A stretch of DNA of 64,000 bases from Misgurnus anguillicaudatus. Taxonomy: Eukaryota > Chordata > Actinopteri > Cypriniformes > Cobitidae. The stretch is taken from positions 19,506,001 through 19,570,000 of the forward strand of contig NC_073355.2 in assembly GCF_027580225.2 (NCBI RefSeq), written 5' to 3'. The stretch's first letter is position 1, and each line of letters begins with the position of its first letter. Position numbers and translations under genes: made by a program. Shown here piece after piece: positions 14,401 to 28,300 of the stretch. A model generated the notes under the pieces. It was not told the origin of the DNA and made no database searches. It was given only the letters and a program-made list of their open reading frames with translations.

Positions 14401-17400
14401 ATGTTTTTTTTACAAAAAAGCAACTAATAACAAATCTGGCAACTTTGTTGGCATCGGTTTGGTGTGTCCCTACCCTAAAAGAACCATTTCTTTCTAAACT
14501 TTTTCTAGTATGAAGAACTTTTTTCCACTACATGGAATGTTTAGGCAACAAAAGGCTTTTGTGGATTTTAAAGATTATTTATGGAGCCACAGAGCACAAC
14601 AAAGAACCTTTTAGGATCCTTTATATTTAAGAGTAAAAGACAAGCTGTCTTTGCATTGTTTAGGGTTTGTCATAAAATTCAGTCAAGCTTTCGACTGAGA
14701 AACACATTGCCACTTGTAGAGTTCAAAGTGAGTTGTCAAACAAACTCAAGTTAGTTTGTCATATAGTATATATATATATAATAACTGTATTATTTGACCA
14801 CTTTTACCCTCTGCCATGCATGTGTTGTAAATATTTACCCTGTTGTTGATAGCATTCTTCTGTCTGTGATGTATTTAACACAATTTGTGTCCTGTAAAGA
14901 CAGAGTGAATGTAGCTAATCATTATCTAGCCCGTAGAATGGCTCCTAACAGAGCAGTGACCTGGAAAAAAATCATTGTCGTTCACTATTTGTCCATCGAT
15001 TCCTCTCATGCAGGTACCGGCTCGCTGGTCTCCCCGGAGAGTACCAGCAGAAGAACATCACCAACCCAGAGATCAACTACTGTCTGATCACAGAGCTCAT
15101 CATCTGGACCCAGTATGAGATTCAGGTGGCCTCATACACAGGGGCGGGTCTTGGCGTCTTCAGTCAGCCTGTAACAGAGTACACACTGCAGGGAGGTGAG
15201 ACCCCATTTGTCCCGTTGAGTCGTGTTGTGCTTCTTTAATCTTCTATGTTTTCATCTTTCTTTAATCATTTGATCAGTTAAAAGGCAGGATGTGCGCTGG
15301 TTCAGACCGGTCGACGCTGTACTTGTTTACATGACACGCTCAGGTCAGCTTGGCCCTCATGTAGACGGCACATTTATTTTAGATCCCTCTTTATAGAAGG
15401 CCGACTTTCATGCTAATCCTCTTCAAAACAATTAGGTCCATTATCCATGAGGTCTCTTCAGACATAAATTACACCTCCATGAGAAAAGACTCTGTGAAAG
15501 CCAACTTGGGAAGTTCAGTGTCCTGATTGGCCATTTGGATGATTATCTGAGGAACCTCAAACGTATCTACTTAGCATTGAGGGCCCTATTTTATTAATCA
15601 TGGTCAGAATTAGCACTCTTGATGACATCAATGCGATAATTGAAACGAAGAATTATAGTCACAAAAAATATAGTAATTGCATGGAAAACATTGACCGGTT
15701 TCGATTTTCTCTTTCCACACAAGAAAGAAGGGTTTGGAATAACTCGAGGGTGAATAAATGATCACAAAATTTCATTTGGGGTGAGCTATTTCAAATGAGA
15801 CAATGTCTTACTTCTTCCAGTTGTTTTTAAGGAGTAAAATAAATAAGCACCAGGTCTACATACGGTTTCATACAGCACACGTTTTACCCGGCGAGGGATT
15901 TGAGGTGGGGAGCTGCGCCTCTGGTAGCTGAAGAGCATAGACTCTGCTGCATAATGAATGTGTTTACACCGCTTGAAGAGGGAGCTATAATTGGCCGAGT
16001 TTTAAAAGATAGTCTTTTCATTGAAAATAAGTCAAAGCTTGACAGACAACCTGAAAAGATGAGCTTCAGAAAAAAGCTCTCACTGGGCAGACATGAATAT
16101 GCTTTTTGTATGAATTTTTTGCTAGGGGGTTATAAATGTACACAATTGATTCCACAAAACATGTTTTGCACAAATGTAGTCGAAAAATAGGTTTAGTTTG
16201 AGCTGCCCTTATAGAAAGCAGTGATTATGGCAGAGATCAGGACTGTTATGACACATTGACTGTTATGGCTGATATAAAGCTGTTACTTTAATTCCCTTCG
16301 GCCTTTTATAAGAACACTGGATATATAAAAGAATACAAATCGAGCCATGTTGCAATTGTAAAATCATATATTTTACTGGCCTGCTTTATTGGTTGATATT
16401 AACGTAAGTTAATAATGTTGTGGAAGTTATTATAAACACAACTGCTAATCATAAAACCTCTGGCTGTTTATTCAAAAGACCTCAATAAAACTGTGACTAT
16501 ATCAGAGTCCCTCGGGAGATGGATATGGCTCTGGTGCTGTCTGTGTTCAGATATGTTTAGTGCTGATTGACCCGGTACAGACTGTATATGACTGTCAATT
16601 TATAAGGCTTTGTGTATTGAAAGCTTCTTGTCATATCAAAGATGCAGGTCTGATGCAGAACTAAAACATTACTGTTTTTAGCATTAAGTAAAGACAGGAT
16701 CGCATATAGCTGGAGCTTTTCATCACCGTCCTCTTAGTAGCTTAAATAAAGAAAAGACTACATATTTTTAATCCATTAACATGTTAGGTCTTTAAGATCA
16801 CCTATTGTCCAATTCACGTTTTAAATGTTCTTTTGTGTGTAAGTGTGTATTAGTGCATGTTAATGATATGCAAAAGGTACATCGCTCAAAGTAGACGATG
16901 ACGCAAATTATCATTTCCAACATAAATAGAGCAGTATTAGGGGCCAGTCACACCAAAAGCGCGTTTAAACGCTTGCAAACGCAAGGCGCGACGCACTGCC
17001 TTTTTTAAAACAGAGCAGTGCGGCGCGGCTTTTCATATTGCTAAGCAACCACCGAGTCAGCTGTCTTGTCAATCAAATATTGAAGCGTGAGCGCTCTTTT
17101 GCTGTTAACTGTCATATTAGCAGAAACTTTAAAAAGAGGACGCTTGCTCTGACCTTGTTTGAGGGTGAGAGGTGCACAAACATGCAGGAGAGAGTGAGCG
17201 AGTGGAGTCCGGTTCTTCAAAGCAACTGTAAACTTCCCTCACCACAACGTAAGGCCCGCCTCTCCCTTCATTCGATTGGACAATGGAAGACGCGAATGAC
17301 GTCAGGCGCTTCTCCGCTCTCAGTGCTCCTTCAAAAACGCGTGCGCGGCAGAAAACCGCAAGGCGCTCGGCGCGCATAAACAGCGCGCAAACGCGCCCTG

Positions 17401-19323
17401 CCCATAGAATATCATTCAAAAAAGGTGCCTGCAACTGCCATAAACGCTTTTGGTGTGACTGAACCCTTACAGTATCATTTTTTTCTGTTTAACTAGCTTA
17501 TGTAACATTGACTACCCATTTAAGACTTTTAGAATCACTTTCACTTATTAATATTTTTTCACATACAATAGCAAATTCATTAAAACTGTGGATAACAAAG
17601 ATGGAACATACTGAAGTCAATACTGAAAACAATCAAAAAAAAAAAAAAAACTCACTGATGGATTTTTTTTGTAATAGTTTATAAATGTATACAGAAATTT
17701 TATTTTTTAGTGTAGTGCAAGGTTTTATTAGGCCTTAGTTATTAAAGATAAGGTTTACCTACTTTTATAAAATAATGTATATTTAAAGATAAAAACATAT
17801 GCTATTTTTATACATTAAATAATAGAATTTAAACAGTGCATTTACAGAAATATTGTACTTTTTTGAACCTTAAAATAGCTCTGCGGCCCTCCGATGAAAT
17901 GTCAATTTCAGAAATGGCCCCAAGCCAGTTTGAGTTTGAGACCCCTGATCTAGAGAGATAAGTTGCCCTCAAACTTTTAGTTTTTGAATGAAGTGAATTT
18001 TACTGTACGTTGTAGATCAGGGGTAGGCAACGTCGGTCCTGGAGTGCCGATGTCCTGCAGAGTTTAGCTCCAGCTCTAATTAAGCCCACCTGAACAGCTA
18101 ATCAAGGTCTAAAGAGTCACTTGAAAACTACAGGTAGATGAGGTTTTATCAGGGTTGGAACTAAAATCTGCTGGCCCTGAAGTTGCCTAACCCTGTTGTA
18201 GACAAATCCAGTTTACACGTGTAGTCGTCACTTGAAATCATTAGTTCATATAAAATATTTCTGAAAACCCTGACAATACTATTTTGATCAAATAAACTTG
18301 TTCTCATTATAATACAGAAGATGGAATGGAAATCATAACCGACTATGTCAAACATCAAATAAATCTTAACAAACTCCATTTTGACATGGAGAGACGTGAA
18401 GAATATGCTAAACAGGGTCCATAAACTGTAACAAAGCACAACTTTAAACAACTGAACGGTGACTTTACAGAATTGACAATAAAACAACATCAATAAATTG
18501 ACAATAAATCAACATCAATAAAACAAAAAATGAGCTAAACCTTCCATGTCGCCTTTTTACTATATTAAAGCCCCATCATTTCTTATCATTTTATGAAGTA
18601 TAAATAATCAAAATATTCAGGGGCAAGGGATTATGGGTATTCCTTGTGGCATTTTATCCTTCAAGTCCAAAAAATTTGCATCCATCCTTCACAAAAGAAA
18701 TCCAAACGGCTCCACGATGATAAACAAAGGCCTTCTGAGGGTAATCAGCGCCGTTTTGTCGTAGAAATATAAATTTTGAAAAATTTATAAATGAAAATAA
18801 CTAGCTTCCGGTAATCTTAGTCGCGTCCGCATTAAAGATGAGAGCGTAAGCATTTTACGGAGGTTTCTGTGCTGCTGCTCTGTTCCCCCGCCCTCCGAAC
18901 TAGGAAAAGTGCGTACACTACGCTGATACTCTCTCCGGAATACAGAGCAGTTTAAGATGGCGGCGTTGCCGGAAGCTAGTTATTTTCGCATTTAAAAATC
19001 AATGAAACCGTGCACCGTGATGGTTCTTTGTGCAATATTCATAGTCAGGTTAAAATCTGCCTCCGACTCGTTGCATGTTGTTCTCCTGAGTCTGATATGA
19101 AGCTATGCAGAAAATAAACCTGCGTTACTCAAACTCGTGACAATGATGATACAAGAGAAAGGCAACAAACCCCTTAATTATAAAGTTGCACAACCTCTAT
19201 ACCCACCAGAATAGAGAGTCTTTGTGCCATTCACTATGATCAGTCATCTTTATAAACTAAAAGCAGTTGTCAAATGAAAATCTATTACACTGCAAATACC
19301 TCAAAATAATACTATATATTATT

Positions 19324-19357
<34 letters not shown>

Positions 19358-22300
19358 TAATATAAAAACTAAATCTAATTTAACAAAAAAAATGCATGTG
19401 CAACAACAGCATAATAGTGCTAATGTACTGTATGGCTGTGTGACAATATGGTTTGTGTCTATGTATAAAACAGTTCCAGTCCTTGATTCTGATTGGTCAA
19501 TAGTTGTACTTTACTTCACTTTGCGTTGTGCGCCTAATACGAAAAAGCAGGCTCTTGTACCTTACTGCTTACTTAAATATTTGTTTTAATTCAATTCAAT
19601 TTTATTTATATAGCACTTTTCACAATTGTTAATTGTTTCAAAGCAGCTTTACATTAATAGATGTAGAAAAAGCATAGAAAAGCAAGCGTACTAATAATGT
19701 AACGTATACAGTAAAGTATTAAGTTAAGCCAATGGTGGCGGACTCTTCAGGGGATGAAAAAACCCCTAGGAGAAAAGCCCTCCTGGCTAGTCATATATCG
19801 AGGTATATGAACGGGTAAGCGTATTAAACTGGTTCCGCCGGTGGTCGTTGGTCAGACATCGGCTAGGCATCGTGTTGAAGGACGGTCAGTAGATCAGTGA
19901 TGTGATGATCTTCACAGCAGCAGAACTGGGTCTGTTTATCTCATTGTCCTCAGGGTCGAGGACAAGACAGGGAGAGAGATACAGAATCCTATTAGCGTAG
20001 GGGCCATTCACATGTAATGCAAGTGTCATACAGTATTGTGGTTTAAATCAGCTCAGTTCCAGACAGGCTAACTATTGTGGCATAAGTATATTACCCAGAT
20101 GAGTTATGTGAATGCTTTGTTCTGGACAAAATAACTATTGTGGGATAAGTACATTTACTGGACATTTTATGTGAATGCTTTGTTAAAGAAGAATGTCTTA
20201 AGTTTAGATTTAAATTGATCGACTGTGTCTGATACGTGAACATTATTTGGTAAATCATTCCAGAGCTTAGGGGCAAAGGATCTACAACCCAGGGGCGTTG
20301 CACAAGATCTCGGGCCCTAGGCATAGGCAGTCCTGATGGGCCCCCATGCCCCACCCCATAATATATTTCAGACTTTTCAAGGGCCCTCTCTTCCTTTGGG
20401 GCCCTGGTAATCAGTAATGGTTTTACCCCCAGTCCGACGCCCCTGCTACAACCTTTAGACACTTCACACATTTAATATCAGGGGGTCCCTGCTCCATGCC
20501 TTTTTCATCTAAGGGGTCCCCGACCCAAAAAACGTTGAAGACCCCTGGTCTAATGTAAAGTATGTCCTTGTCTCTAGTTCCTACAGCACCACCACAAGGT
20601 GTGGAGGCCAAAGCAGTGAACTCGACCACTATCGAATTTACTTGGAATCCACCTCCTCAGCAGTTCATCAATGGCATAAATCAAGGTTACAAGGTACATC
20701 CTCTTCCCATTCACTGTCGGTCAAACATGCATGATCATATTATAAAAGCTGGAGAGTAAACAGGAGCTCCAGGTGCGGCTTATAGAGACCATTTCACATA
20801 TGAGTCATGTTTTCTCAATGACTCAAAGTTTTTAAGGCTGCATGCTTAAGTGACATTGGTTTGACCCGCAGCTGATGGCTTGGCCTGAGCATTCACCAGA
20901 AGAGGTTATTGTCGCGACCATCACCCCTGATTATCATGGAACACGCCACCTTGGGTACATCAGCGGTCTGAAAAAGTTTACCTGGTACTTGACGTCAGTA
21001 TTGTGCTTCACCACACCGGGGAACGGACCCCGCAGTGTCCCCAGACTGGTGCAAACACATGAAGACAGTGAGTAATAATTTTTTTGTCAGTCCATACCCC
21101 ATTTATCCATATCTCACTAAATCTTGTTACTTCAATCGTATGTCATTCACAAACTTCATAAAGAAGCACTGATATGTATGTTTTCGCTTTTATATTTGTA
21201 ATGTCTGGAATCGTTTTATAAAAGCAATAAGGTACTTAAGGGCTAGTGCTGTATCATGAATAACTCACTTAAGACTTATTCATGATACAACACAGCTTCT
21301 CGTACCATATTGCTTATTTAAATATCAGTGAAGAGTCATACAGCGCATACCCAGATGGTGCAGGGTTGTAGTGGTTGAAGCATAGGGCTGGTACACAGAC
21401 ATTTCTGAGCTCCTATGAAGAAACAAGCTGGCACATTTCTCCAGGGACAGGGTGATTTTTCTTGTAATAAGTGTACTGTAATTTGCTTTGGATAAAAGTG
21501 TTCGCTAAATTACCACTTACTACCCCCCAATAACATTTGCACCAAGTGGTATCAACTCTCAAAGTGCTTAATCTGTGAAATGTACCACAGTCATTAACAT
21601 GGTAATTTACATTATTGTGAACCAGAGAAGAAAAACAAGGTACCTGTTGCATGAACTATCAAAGCTTCCAGATAATTGCATTAAAGCAGAATTATTCCGC
21701 GCAAAATGTTGTTTATTTAAAATACAGAGAATCCCAAACCACAGATAATTGCTTTTATAATATCTTAAGGTGACCACAAGCCTTTGCCCTTTTACCTCCA
21801 TGACATTGTGTTGTTGCTATGAAACTCTCTGGGCTAGTTTGCGCATGATAAAATACTAAATTACACCATGTCTTAGAAAAGTCACATTAATTAAAGTGCT
21901 GCTCAGACTCCAGCATAAATACTGATCTCGGGGTCAAGTCCACATAATTATATCAACATCTTTAGGTGGCTGTGACACTACAAGTGAGAAATTAGCTTGG
22001 CTAATTTTAAGAAAAATGTTAATGGAAAAAATGAACCCAAGCAGTGTTTGGTTGTGCGTGTCATGTTTTGCTGTCTCTCTAGGGGCATTTGTTATGGTCC
22101 CCACAAGGAATATGGTTTCATATCTTAATAGAAGACTTAATAATATCATGTTATGTGTAAAAAGGCTTTGTGTTAGGGTTAGTTTAAAATGAACTAGATT
22201 GCAATAAAAATCACCTAACAGGGAGCAGTTGATAAACCTGGAAATTTGAAAACAAACATGTTTGTATGTGTGTTTAGTCCCAGGTGCTGTTGGTCGCCTG

Positions 22301-25300
22301 AGTTTTACAGAGATCTTGGACACATCTATGAAAGTGAGCTGGAAGGAACCTGTGGATAAGAATGGTATCATTACTGGTGGGTATATCTAATGTTTTTTAC
22401 TGCTTTATTTGAAACATAACTTTAAAGGTGACATAGAATGATTGAACAGAGTATTTACCCTTGTTCTGTGATGTGACATGTAGACAATTTTTGTCTTCCT
22501 AAAAATCCTCTCTCAGATAGCTCTATTAGGGTGGGGGATTTTAAACAAGTGGTTTTGCACCTATTTGGCTCCCCCTACTGGCTTAACTTGCAATCTCATT
22601 ACTGATTGGCTGACTTTGCTGCCAGTCAAAAAATGTAGCCAATTATTTTAAAGTGGAGGGGCAGTTAGATGCCTGTGATGTCATAAGCATCAGTTTTTCA
22701 GATTGGGCTGTTTTCTGGCTGACATTTCTAAGAGGAATTTCTATGAGACTGAGATGTTTAGCACTTTTTGTGTGTTTGTGAATGTGGGTAGACTACCATT
22801 ATTCAGCAAAGACAAGGTAAAAATGTTTTTTCATTCTCTGTCCCCTTTAATAGGGACGTAAAATTAAGAACAACTTGTCTTTTCCACTGATGTCATTCAA
22901 GCCCTTTTATTGTTTAACCCTTTCCCTCCCTAGTTTCTTTTGTTTTGCAAAATATCCAGTTTCACTTAAAATGCATCATATTTCAGAAATATCATAAGCA
23001 CCATTTTATGTTAACTTAAAATAGTCATTCTTCCAATATTCTATTCAATCTTTCATAAACAAATCTGGTAACTCTTTACAAATAAGGCTGTATTTGTTAA
23101 CATTAGTTAATTCATCAGTTAACATGAACCAGCAATAAACTATACAGTACTTCCACAGCATTTATTAATCTTAGTTTATGTCAGACTTTAGCTTTGTATA
23201 GTGCATCCCTTTGTGTCCCCACCAAGGAAATTAATGACATAAACCAATCTTAAACTAGGAATATTAAAATAAACATTAAATTATACATAATTTATGATGA
23301 AATAATGTCTTTTAAAAAATGTCATAAAACCCCTGCCACCATCTCACCCACCCACAATTTTTATTTAATTTTTTTTATTTACATTTAAATTTAAAAAAAA
23401 ATCTATAGATAATGCACAATGAACACTTTTGTTGGCATTAAAGGAAAACACCACCGTTTTTTAATATTTTACTATATTCTTATCTAAACTTAGATGAATT
23501 AATACATACCTATCTTTTTTCAATACGTGCACTTAATCTTTGTACAGCGCGTCGTGAATGTGTTAGCATTTAGCCTAGCACCATTCATTCCTTAGGATCT
23601 AAACAGGGATGAATTTAGAAGCCACCAAACACTTCCACGTTTTCCCTATTTAAAGACTACTGTTACACGAGTAGTTACACAAGTAACGGTACATTCACAC
23701 GGGGCGTAAGCGTTAACGCTTCCCATTGACTTTTAATGGGTGACGGCATGTGTTGCCGAACTGAATTGTGGATCCGTCTGCGCCGCGTCAGTGCCATTGC
23801 TCACGGTAAAAGTTGAACATTTCTCAACGTTTCAAGCGGCAACACGTGTGTCAGCCAATCAGATCGCCTTATGCAGGGCCAGCCAATTACGTTTATGGAA
23901 GACCGGAGGATGTATTATGGCCACTGTGATTGGCTATTGGCCACGTTTCAGACAAGCCTTCCGTCAAGCGTTAACACTTCCGTCCCGTGTGAATGTACAC
24001 TAAATAGGTGGCACAAAATAAAACGTGGTGATAAATTTAAATGAGAACTATATTGTACGGTGGAAGAGCACTTAGTTTGCAGCACTTTGACCTCGGTGCG
24101 CAGTAACATCATCACTCTTAACTACTCCCCCTCTCGCTCAAACTTCCTTCAATATTACTGGGCCTGAGGTCGAAGTGCTGCAAACTAAGTGCTCTTCCGC
24201 CTTACAATATAGTTCGCCACGTTTTACTTTGTGCCACCATACTTACACGTGTAACTACTCATGTAACAGTCTTTAAATATGGAAAACATGGAAGTGTTTG
24301 GTGACTTCTAAATTCATCCCTGTTTGGATCCTAAAGAAATGAATGGTGCTAGGCTAAATGCTAACACATTCACGACGCGCTGTACAAAGATTAAGTGCAA
24401 GCATTGAATAAAGATAGGTATGTCTACTTTTTCCTTTAACAAACATGAACAAAAACTATTTTGCTTATTGTTAGTTCATGTGGATGGATTCAGCCAATCC
24501 ATTTACTAATGTTAACAAATACAACCTAGTAATGTTTAAGAATAAATCTATATAAATTTGTTTGCTCCAGCTCCTGAAAACTCTTAAATGAAATCTAATC
24601 TGCCCCCCTCTGTTTAAATGTAGACAAACATTGCATGAGACAAAGCAGGTGGGGCAGTAAAAGATCTCCATTTTCATTTGGCAACTCTTTGATGATCATA
24701 TAACTTTATTAATGGATACACTTCTATTTAACACTTCATTGGGTTTTTGCACAAAGGCAATTATGGCATGATTGTTTGCATTGAGTTGGCAGAAACAATT
24801 CTCACTCTCTGTTGCACAGCTGTTAAAAGGTGCTGTTGTGATATTGCATGTTTGTGTGAGGTCGCCTGTCTCTGTTCAGTGGGTGTGAATACATGCTTTT
24901 TAGTAGTCCGATAATGCCATTTATCCATATTATGCTGAAATCGTTACCATAAGGAATGAAAAGAAATTTAATGAAAGAAATGTTAACTGCGATCAGGAGA
25001 CTCATTAGCATGAGTTATCGTTGAAAAGCATGAAGGGTGAATCTATGAGAGACTGTGAAGAACATGTCCAGCTCATATTTCACCTTCAGCTCCAAAGGAA
25101 TAGGAATTACATTTTGCTTAAGCACACTTTCTCCTCAATTATCATTACTGTAATGCAAAAATCATATACAGATACACTCACCTAAAGGATTATAAAGAAC
25201 ACCATACTAATACTGTGTTTGACCCCCTTTCACCTTCAGAACTGCCTTAATTCTACATGGCATTAATTTAACAAGGTGTTGAAAGCATTCTTTAGAAATG

Positions 25301-28300
25301 TTGTCTCATATTGATAGTATAGCATCTTGCAGTTGATGGAGATTTGTGGGATGCACATCCAGGGCACGAAGCTCCCGTTCCACCACATCCCAAAGATGCT
25401 CTATTGGGTTGAGATCTGGTGACTGTGGGGATCATTTTAGTACAGTGAACTCATTGTCATGTTCAAGAAACCAATTTGAAATGATTTGAGCTTTGTGACA
25501 TGGTGCATTATCCTGCTGGAAGTAGCCATCAGAGGATGGGAATGGTCAGAAACAATGCTCAGGTAGGTTGTGGCATTTAAACGATGCCCAATTGGCACTA
25601 AGAGGCCTAAAGTGTGCCAAGAAAACATCCCCCACACCATTACACCACCACCACCAGACTGCACAGTGGTAACAAGGCATGATGGATCCATGTTCTCATT
25701 CTGTTTACGCCAAATTCTGACTGAGCAGAAAAAAAACTGAGCAGACCCGTCTGGCACCAACAACCATGCCATGCTCAAAATTGCTTAAATCACCTTTCTT
25801 TCCCATTCTGAATTCAGTTTGGAGTTCAGGAGATTGTCTTGACCAGGACCACACCCCTAAATGCATTGAAGAAACTGCCATGTGATTGGTTGATTAGATA
25901 ATAGCATTAATGAGAAATTGAACAGGTGTTCCTAATAATCCTTTAGGTGAGTGTATATTGGCTTACCTGGTAGCCATCTTGAGTGTCACAGTCAATTATG
26001 TCCCTTCCAACAAATTTTTTGAAAATGTTAGTTTCTTGAGGGCTTAAACTATGATGGAAAATTGTTGCGGAGGATGAGAACATTTTTCTTGGACACATTT
26101 ATATTTGTTATTATTGTCTCTACATTTACGAATGATCACCAAATACCATGTTTCTTTACTGTAAATGTTTATAGTATGAAATGCACTGAAGCTTTTTATT
26201 TTTTAGATTTTTTAATTATAAATTTTCCATGTCTAAGAACCCAAATCCAGTCATGGAGACGTTGCGGTAATGAAAAGTTTCCCCTTAAATGTGTAAAAAA
26301 CAACAAAATTGGTTTGTATGATGTCATTTGAAATCATTTGCAAAAAAGTACATGAAGAGATGATTGTAACTGTATGCTTCTTATTTTGATACTCTTTCTT
26401 TGCATTTATCTTTTTATGAAAATGTTTCATGACACCTCATAAGTCTAATTTCGGGAGAATCGCCCTTTTGCATCTGAACTCCTCGGATCTCAATTTGAAC
26501 AGTTTATCAAGTAGACTATAGGAGTTTTGAGGAAAAGATTAAAAACATATATTATTTTTTTAATTATAGAGACACATTATGTACATGATTATCAAAATGA
26601 AGCAAATCCTAATGGTCCTAAAAGATTTCATTTTCTGATTTGATGATGAATTATGAGCTGGGCGTTTTTTTACGAAGTATCAATAGGCCAGAGAAAGAAT
26701 TAGATGAGGACTAATGAGCCAGAGATAGATTGATACTGGACGTAGTTTAACCCGAATGAGTTACTTGATGTAGATTGAGAGCAAAGAGACAAATGTTATC
26801 AGACATGCATTAAACTAAATAGCTGTTGTCTATATCAATGCACACAGCATTGTTGCTCTTTGAATGTTGGGTATGCCTGTTCTCCAGCGGGCTCTCCCAG
26901 CGCAAAGCTTGATTTATGAGCGCCTCAATGGAAAAGGACATTCAGCGATTGGAAACACTGCTGACTGTGGGAGAAAATACTCCCAATAAACAGCGAATTA
27001 CATAGGATCTCTGCTGGCTATTAGTCTCAGTTAGATGTGGGTTAGGGGCCAGAGCCTCAGGTCTAGACAACTCACTACCGCAGTTCCCCACATTTCACAC
27101 ACCTTGTTTGTTAGGAGCTATTGTTTATTTCAAGTTCAAGACCTTAGAGAAAATCCCTCGGGCACAGTTGTCATCACAGGTTAGCCAAATTGGAGTTTTG
27201 GGCCATTAGATTTCCATTTAGAGCACAAACTATCTCTTTAAACTCCAATGAATGGGATTGGTGCGTTTCAGGGTACCTTGTGTCCTGGGAGGTCCAGGGG
27301 ATAAACCAAACGCGGGTGGCGCGGACGTTGTCGAACACCACACTGGATTACAAGGTCACCGGCCTGACGTCCCTCACCACGTACACGCTGGAGGTCGCGG
27401 CCATGACGGAGGCAGGCGTGGGAACTATAACATCCTCTACGATTTCCTCTGGAGTGCCACCAGGTACATCAAGGGTCCTATTTCATTTCCATATTGTAGC
27501 TGTTGAAAATGCAGAAGCATATTGTAAAAACTGTTATTATTGGAGCTACTCAACTTTACTCGTGTTAGGAGATACAGTGCATAAACAGCATGGAAATGAA
27601 TGATGATCTTTTAAGCTGGACTTTTCTGCTCAGAAGCTGCCTGGAAGTTGTTGCCCACGCACTGCCATAAATCAAATATGGCACTAAAGGAGAAATATTC
27701 ATTTATATTCGCTTCAAGGCAGAAATTCTCTCAAATGCTGAACTGGCTGAACGCCAAGCCAAACCATAATGTCTGCTGATAAATTGCATATTGTGAGACA
27801 TTAGGGAAACAGACGTGTACTCGACTCAGCTGGGATTTCAGGCAGATGCTAGACTATCGACTGTTATTTGATTTAATTCCAGTGTAATTTCATCAAAGGT
27901 TTTTTTTTTAAACCAAATGAGACTTCTTATCTCAGCACTTCAAAAGCATCAGAACTCCCCTTTCTGACCGAGTCACAAGTGCATTTTCGATCTGAACATT
28001 ATTATTTAAAATATTCCAGGCATGTTATTGAACATTTTTTTAGATCCTCCTGTGCTTCTAGATGTTTGCTGTTTATTGATGGTTGTGATGTGCGGGCGTT
28101 GACTTTTTAACATTTCATGACTTTAATGTAGAACTTCCAGGACCTCCATCAAATCTGGTCATTTCCAAGATTAGCTCAAGATCTGCTACGCTAAAGTTTC
28201 GTGCAGGGGATGATGGGAAGACGACCATCTCCAAGTGGATTGTTGAGGGGCAGGTGAGCCATATTTCACTGCTTTTTTTTAATAATGTAGTCTACCATGT

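Noticed and set aside
17038..17434. 113-aa and 101-aa frames on both strands
   Set aside because: Lie entirely inside the CpG-rich CAGTCACACC MITE.
20091..20471. 126-aa minus-strand open frame
   Set aside because: Covers two repeats, including the hAT MITE at 20290; composition-driven, no domain.
21934..22371. 145-aa minus-strand open frame overlapping exon G
   Set aside because: Antisense shadow across an intron and a coding exon with no recognisable content.
22283..22376. Alternative acceptor cccag at 22279-22283 for exon G
   Set aside because: The acceptor at 22276-22277 has the tttag context and keeps the frame with PGAVG; the alternative would drop conserved residues and break the one-base phase with exon F.
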